From: Bradyrhizobium centrolobii
GTDB taxonomy: Bacteria > Pseudomonadota > Alphaproteobacteria > Rhizobiales > Xanthobacteraceae
Assembly (NCBI RefSeq): GCF_001641635.1
Contig: NZ_LUUB01000106.1
Location: forward strand, 125,262-189,261
Direction: 5' to 3'
DNA length: 64,000 bases
Shown piece after piece: positions 60,469 through 64,000 of this stretch; positions within the stretch are counted from its first letter, which is position 1; each line of letters starts with the position of its first letter. A program made the translations under genes and the position numbers. The notes under the pieces were generated by a model, which did no database searches, was not told where the DNA came from, and saw nothing but the letters and a program-made list of their open reading frames with translations.

Positions 60469-60895
60469 AAAATTCCCCCAGCAAATTCCAACGACGATCA
60501 GTTTATTGCCGGTACTGTAGAATAACGATAGTCAACATGACAGAGCAGCCGCAGGTTGCGTTCGACTATCCTGAGAGCTGTTGCAATTTTAGCTCGTTCT
60601 TGCGCGCGACCAGACGGCGCAAGCGCACCGTCATCGCCGCCATGCATCATCGGCGCGAGACGGAAAATTCGCGCAACCCCTCCGGTGTCGTCCCGGCCTA
60701 GTGCGCAATTGCGCACGGGGGCCGTCCACAGCATCAACCCCAGGGAGAGGTTGTGGCGCGAAATCGGTAACCACTAGTCTTCACCAAACCACGTCCTGTG
60801 GTTATGGGTCCCTGATCTGCGCTTCGCTTGTCCGGGACGACACCGAATTTGGGGCGAGGTACTTCCGTCTCGCGACAGGCGACGCAAGCGCCCCG
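60469..60895. other. Intergenic region, 427 bases, mostly repeat
   Basis: Between the start of the DUF2167 gene and the end of the caspase-domain gene, both on the - strand. 60685-60842 is a dispersed repeat. The part nearest the DUF2167 gene (60480-60540) is AT-richer and probably holds its promoter. No gene is supported; a 79-codon frame antisense to the repeat only translates repeat sequence. Confidence 0.55.
60685..60842 (+). repeat. Dispersed repeat with inverted ends, copy B
   Basis: Begins GTGTCGTCCCGG and ends TCCGGGACGACAC, a 12-base perfect inverted end pair. Its first 40 bases equal 58643-58682. An internal hairpin-like pair (ACCACGTCCTGTGGT) lies near 60788. Same orientation as copy A, so the two copies are direct repeats around the DUF2167/M50 operon. 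Confidence 0.85.
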
Positions 60896-62608
60896 TCACT
60901 TCTCCGCCAGATAAACCTCGCCCAGCAGCGACGAGTTCGACCACGGCACCTGCTTGTTCTTCGTGGTCGACACCACCTCCGCCCGCACCCGCGTCAGCAT
61001 CTGCTGCACCTCCAGCCCCGGCGTGCCGATATGGCGGGAGAGGGCGGCGGAGAACGGTGAATTGGCGCCTTCGCCGTCGAGCGCGACCTGGCCCGGCGCG
61101 GTGGCGAATGCGATCAGTGTGCCGGCGCCCAGCGTCGCACCGGCCCCTAAGCTCATTGGAGCTGCGAGGCCCGAGGCGCCTTCGATGCCGCGATTGGTGC
61201 CTGCGGACGCCACCGGCTGCGCCATCGGATTGTTGCGGCAGGCATCGAAGATCAAAATGTTGGTGCGGACCTGGTCGTCGAGGCCGGCCATGATCGTGTC
61301 CATGTCGATCATCGCCTCCGTCATGCTGCTGCCAGCCTTGAGCTCGACGTCGACCGGGATGAGATAGTTGCGGCCGTCGACCTGCACGCCGTGACCGGCA
61401 TAGTAGACCAGTGCGACCTGCGCCCGCGCCGCCTCGCGCAGGAAGTTGCGCGTCATCTTCTGCATCGCCGCTCGGTCGAGATCGACGCCTTCCGATACGG
61501 TGAAGCCGATGTCGCGCAGGCTCTTTGCCACCGCACGCGCATCGTTGGGCGGATTGGGCAGCGCCTTGACATGCGCATAGGCGCCGTTGCCGATGACCAA
61601 TGCCATACGCTTGTCTGGGCTGGCAGGTGCAGGCGAGGGCGCCGGCGTGGTGTTGCCCTGCTGCTGCGTGGGCGTGCTCTGCTGTGTCGATGCCGGCGCG
61701 TCGCGCGGGATCGGCGCGCTTGCGTCCGTCACCAGCGACAGCCGCACTTTTGCCGTCGCCTGATTGGCCTTGCTGCCGGCGTCGGAGGCCACGATCGCCA
61801 GCGTCGCCTTGTAGTCGTCGCGGGCATGGGCATAGTCGCCCTTCGCCTCATAGGCGAGCGCGCGATGGATGTAGCCCGAGATCAGCACGCTGTTCGGCGG
61901 CGTCATGATGTTCGTCGGCGGCTTCTCCTTCGCAAGCCGGATCGCTTCGCTGCCGTCGGCAATCGCGCGATCGAGATCGCCCTTGGCCCGCCAGATCGCG
62001 GTGCGGTCGATCAGCGGCTGCGGCAGGCTCGGGTCGAGCCGGATCGCCTGGTTGATGTCGGCAAGCGCGCCGTCGAGATCGCCAAGCGCCTCTTTCGAGA
62101 TGCCGCGGTTCTTGAACGCGAACGCCGATTTCGGATCGGCCTTGATCGACATGTCGTAGTCGGCGATCGCCATTGCGTAGTCGCCCTTTCCGCGCCAGGC
62201 ATTGCCGCGGTTGTGAAAGATGATGCCGCTCGGCGGCCCGAGCTTCAGCGCATCGTCGAAATCGGCGATCGCGATGTCGTACTCGTCCTTGTCGTAATAG
62301 GCCGATCCCCGAAGATTGTAGACCGCCTGGCTCGGCTGCAGCCGGATCGCCTCAGCGGCATCCGCAATGACCCTGGTGTAGTCGCCCTTCTTGTTCCAGC
62401 CCACGGCGCGCCAGAAATAGATCGTCGCAAGCTGCGGGCCCTTGAACACCTTGAGCGCGACGATCTTGTTGCAGGCGTCGATCATCTGGTCCGCCGGCGT
62501 GGTGTCGGTGGTGCAGAGCGGCCCGAGCTGGCTGCGCGCCTGCGCAGAGCAGGGCGCGGACCACAGTGTTGCAGCGAGCAGGCAGAGCGCGACGAGCAGG
62601 CGGCGCAT
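60896..62608 (-). CDS. TPR and caspase (peptidase C14) domain protein
   Basis: 570 residues. A signal peptide (LLVALCLLAATLWSAPCSAQ) exports it. Residues 55-290 hold about six TPR units (for example AIADFDDALKLGP, AIADYDMSIKADP, ALADINQAIRLDP). A Pro/Gln/Thr-rich linker (about 300-345) leads to a caspase-fold domain (MALVIGNGAYAHVKALPNPPNDARAV). The catalytic pair is His in YYAGHGVQ and Cys in FDACRNNP, both intact. The nearby residues match the prokaryotic C14 group (orthocaspase-like). The TPR part probably binds partners in the periplasm. The start at 62608 gives the signal peptide. Confidence 0.88.
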   Translation of the reverse strand: MRRLLVALCLLAATLWSAPCSAQARSQLGPLCTTDTTPADQMIDACNKIVALKVFKGPQLATIYFWRAVGWNKKGDYTRVIADAAEAIRLQPSQAVYNLRGSAYYDKDEYDIAIADFDDALKLGPPSGIIFHNRGNAWRGKGDYAMAIADYDMSIKADPKSAFAFKNRGISKEALGDLDGALADINQAIRLDPSLPQPLIDRTAIWRAKGDLDRAIADGSEAIRLAKEKPPTNIMTPPNSVLISGYIHRALAYEAKGDYAHARDDYKATLAIVASDAGSKANQATAKVRLSLVTDASAPIPRDAPASTQQSTPTQQQGNTTPAPSPAPASPDKRMALVIGNGAYAHVKALPNPPNDARAVAKSLRDIGFTVSEGVDLDRAAMQKMTRNFLREAARAQVALVYYAGHGVQVDGRNYLIPVDVELKAGSSMTEAMIDMDTIMAGLDDQVRTNILIFDACRNNPMAQPVASAGTNRGIEGASGLAAPMSLGAGATLGAGTLIAFATAPGQVALDGEGANSPFSAALSRHIGTPGLEVQQMLTRVRAEVVSTTKNKQVPWSNSSLLGEVYLAEK

Positions 62609-62773
62609 AGCGGTGGTCCCGTAAGAGGAGAAGCGCTTGTTTGTTGCCGGGCGGCGCATCGGGGTTCACGCGCCCGTCATTGGAAGTGAAGTAAAGCAAG
62701 CCGGGTATTCCCCCAGTGGGCAGATTTTGCTAAGAGGTTGGTCATAACGCTGCTGCCCACCCGTTTCCCACCG

Positions 62774-64000
62774 ATGAAGAACGACGAAATCCTGAGCCAG
62801 ATCACCGAGTTCTGCCGCAAGGCAGACATGGCGGAATCGACGTTTGGCCGGCGCGCGGTGAACGATGGGAAGCTGGTGAATCGCCTGCGCGAGGGAAAGC
62901 GCATCACCATCGACACGCTGGAGCGGATCCAGGCCTATATGGCCGCATCGATGGCCGGCGGCGTGCCGCCGCCGCGGGGACTTCAGGTGCCTCCGGAAAA
63001 GCGCGATCCGCGCGGCAATTTCCGTTTCTTCGAGAACCGGCAGAAATATCTGCTGTTCGTCCACACCTGCAGCGAGAAGCGGGTCATCGCCGACCGCGTG
63101 GCGCTGGAGCTTGCCACCATACATCCACGTCCGCCGGCACTGCGCGTGTTCGACGCGGGCATCGGCGATGGCACAGTGCTGGCGCGGGTGCTGCGCGCAA
63201 CGCACCAGCGCTTTCCACACATGCCGTTCTATGTCGCCGGCAAGGAGCTTAGTCTCGAGGACCTGCGCCTGACGCTGGAGAAGGTGCCGGATCGCATTTT
63301 CGAGCATCCGGCGTCGGTGTTCGTCTTTACCAACATGTTCTACTCGGAGGCGCCTTGGCTCACGCCGGCATCGCCCGCGGCGGCGGCTGCCACCGTCTGG
63401 CAGGAAGTCCCGCTTCGGGGCGCTTCGTCGGGAGAGTTTGAGACGCAGATCGCAGAGCTGAGGCCGTTCCTGGAGCAGAACTGGCGCGCCGCGATCAGCC
63501 CACGCACGGCCATGCCACTATATGAGCGGCCCGTCGTCCTGGTGCTCTATCGCGAGGACCACAGGTTCCTTTTGGATTCGACCATTCCGCGGCCAGGCCA
63601 GACCGAGGCCAATTTCGACCTCGTTATTGCATCCCAGCCATACCGCGCCCTGTCCTCGGTTAATTTTCGGGCAAAACGGATCATTGCGCCTCTTGCACGG
63701 GCGCTTCGGCCCGGTGGGCGCCTGATCGGTATCCACTCCCACGGTCAGGATCCGGGCATGGAAATGATCCAGGCGATCTGGCCTGGAGAAAATCCTTTCT
63801 CGGTCAGCCGTCATGAGCTACTGCGCGCAGTTAAGTATGAGCTCGGATCGTTGGGCCGGGACCTAAATTTTAATGCTTACGCGGATAACCGTTCGATCTT
63901 CAGGTATGATATGGAAGCGCTGCCCAACGAGGTAACCGGCACGATCGGAACCTCGACAGCCTTTGCAGCCTGGAATGCGGCGGTGTATGTCGCTCAGATC
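62774..64000 (+). CDS. HTH-like and methyltransferase-like domain protein, 3' end cut by the window
   Basis: An uninterrupted frame of 409 codons runs off the right edge. Residues 5-60 resemble a helix-turn-helix (ITEFCRKADMAESTFGRRAVND then KRITIDTLERIQAYM, a lambda-repressor-like spacing). From about residue 120 a Rossmann-like fold appears with LRVFDAGIGDGTVLARVL (SAM motif I), then NFDLVIASQPYRAL and LARALRPGGRLIGIHSHG (post-I motifs). It may be a SAM-dependent enzyme with a DNA-binding or sensing front end. Codon bias matches the neighbours. Divergent from the caspase gene; 165 bases between starts. Function unknown. Confidence 0.75.
   Translation, partial: MKNDEILSQITEFCRKADMAESTFGRRAVNDGKLVNRLREGKRITIDTLERIQAYMAASMAGGVPPPRGLQVPPEKRDPRGNFRFFENRQKYLLFVHTCSEKRVIADRVALELATIHPRPPALRVFDAGIGDGTVLARVLRATHQRFPHMPFYVAGKELSLEDLRLTLEKVPDRIFEHPASVFVFTNMFYSEAPWLTPASPAAAAATVWQEVPLRGASSGEFETQIAELRPFLEQNWRAAISPRTAMPLYERPVVLVLYREDHRFLLDSTIPRPGQTEANFDLVIASQPYRALSSVNFRAKRIIAPLARALRPGGRLIGIHSHGQDPGMEMIQAIWPGENPFSVSRHELLRAVKYELGSLGRDLNFNAYADNRSIFRYDMEALPNEVTGTIGTSTAFAAWNAAVYVAQI

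Overview
The window is GC-rich, densely coded alphaproteobacterial chromosome. Codon bias, two branched-chain-amino-acid-type (Liv/HAAT) ABC operons, several DUF/REP-like repeat families and a NodU-type carbamoyltransferase suggest Bradyrhizobium or a close Nitrobacteraceae relative. That assignment is inference from sequence character; there is no rRNA marker. No tRNA, rRNA, CRISPR array or recognisable insertion-sequence transposase was seen.

Positions 1-35.5 kb are a cell-surface polysaccharide locus centred on nonulosonic (sialic-acid-like) sugars. All six steps to CMP-pseudaminic acid can be assigned. pseG, a pseH-like acetyltransferase gene and pseI lie on the + strand (1.8-4.6 kb). pseB, pseC and pseF lie on the - strand (15.0-12.2 kb) with 4-base overlaps. 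Upstream of pseB is a second synthase/cytidylyltransferase pair. Its synthase is a four-part fusion (CBS pair, NeuB barrel, SAF, xylose-isomerase-like barrel), which suggests a second nonulosonate. Around these lie a KpsC/KpsS-like protein, a TIGR04396-like surface-carbohydrate protein, a Wzx-type flippase, a Wzy-like polytopic protein and a Wzz-like chain-length protein. There are also a sugar-nucleotidyltransferase/HAD fusion with eroded active sites, a 2-oxoglutarate oxygenase-like protein, a carbamoyltransferase, an acyltransferase-SGNH protein, a GtrB-like glycosyltransferase, AsnB, three methyltransferases, a PaaK-like ligase and an AGE-family epimerase. Four further genes have no recognised function.

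Positions 35.6-43.2 kb hold a - strand Liv-type ABC operon in the order livG, acyl-CoA ligase, livH, livM, livK, livF. A 477-base element is inserted antisense between the ligase and livH: a DUF559 nuclease-like gene inside near-perfect inverted repeats. Positions 43.5-52.2 kb hold a Crp/Fnr regulator, an MFS exporter, a large zinc-ribbon/adenylate-cyclase/AAA/TPR protein with a peroxiredoxin-like neighbour, a HemD-family protein, PurU, an 'empty' copy of the DUF559-type inverted repeat, and a small lipoprotein.

Positions 52.7-57.4 kb hold a second Liv-type operon (+ strand, livK-H-M-G-F), followed by a MetE-like methyltransferase. Both livK genes are followed at once by strong hairpins, and both livF genes end at copies of the same 53-base repeat. 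Positions 58.6-64 kb hold a DUF2167/M50-protease pair between direct copies of another dispersed repeat, a TPR-caspase protein, and a gene cut by the window end (N-terminal helix-turn-helix-like segment plus methyltransferase-like fold).
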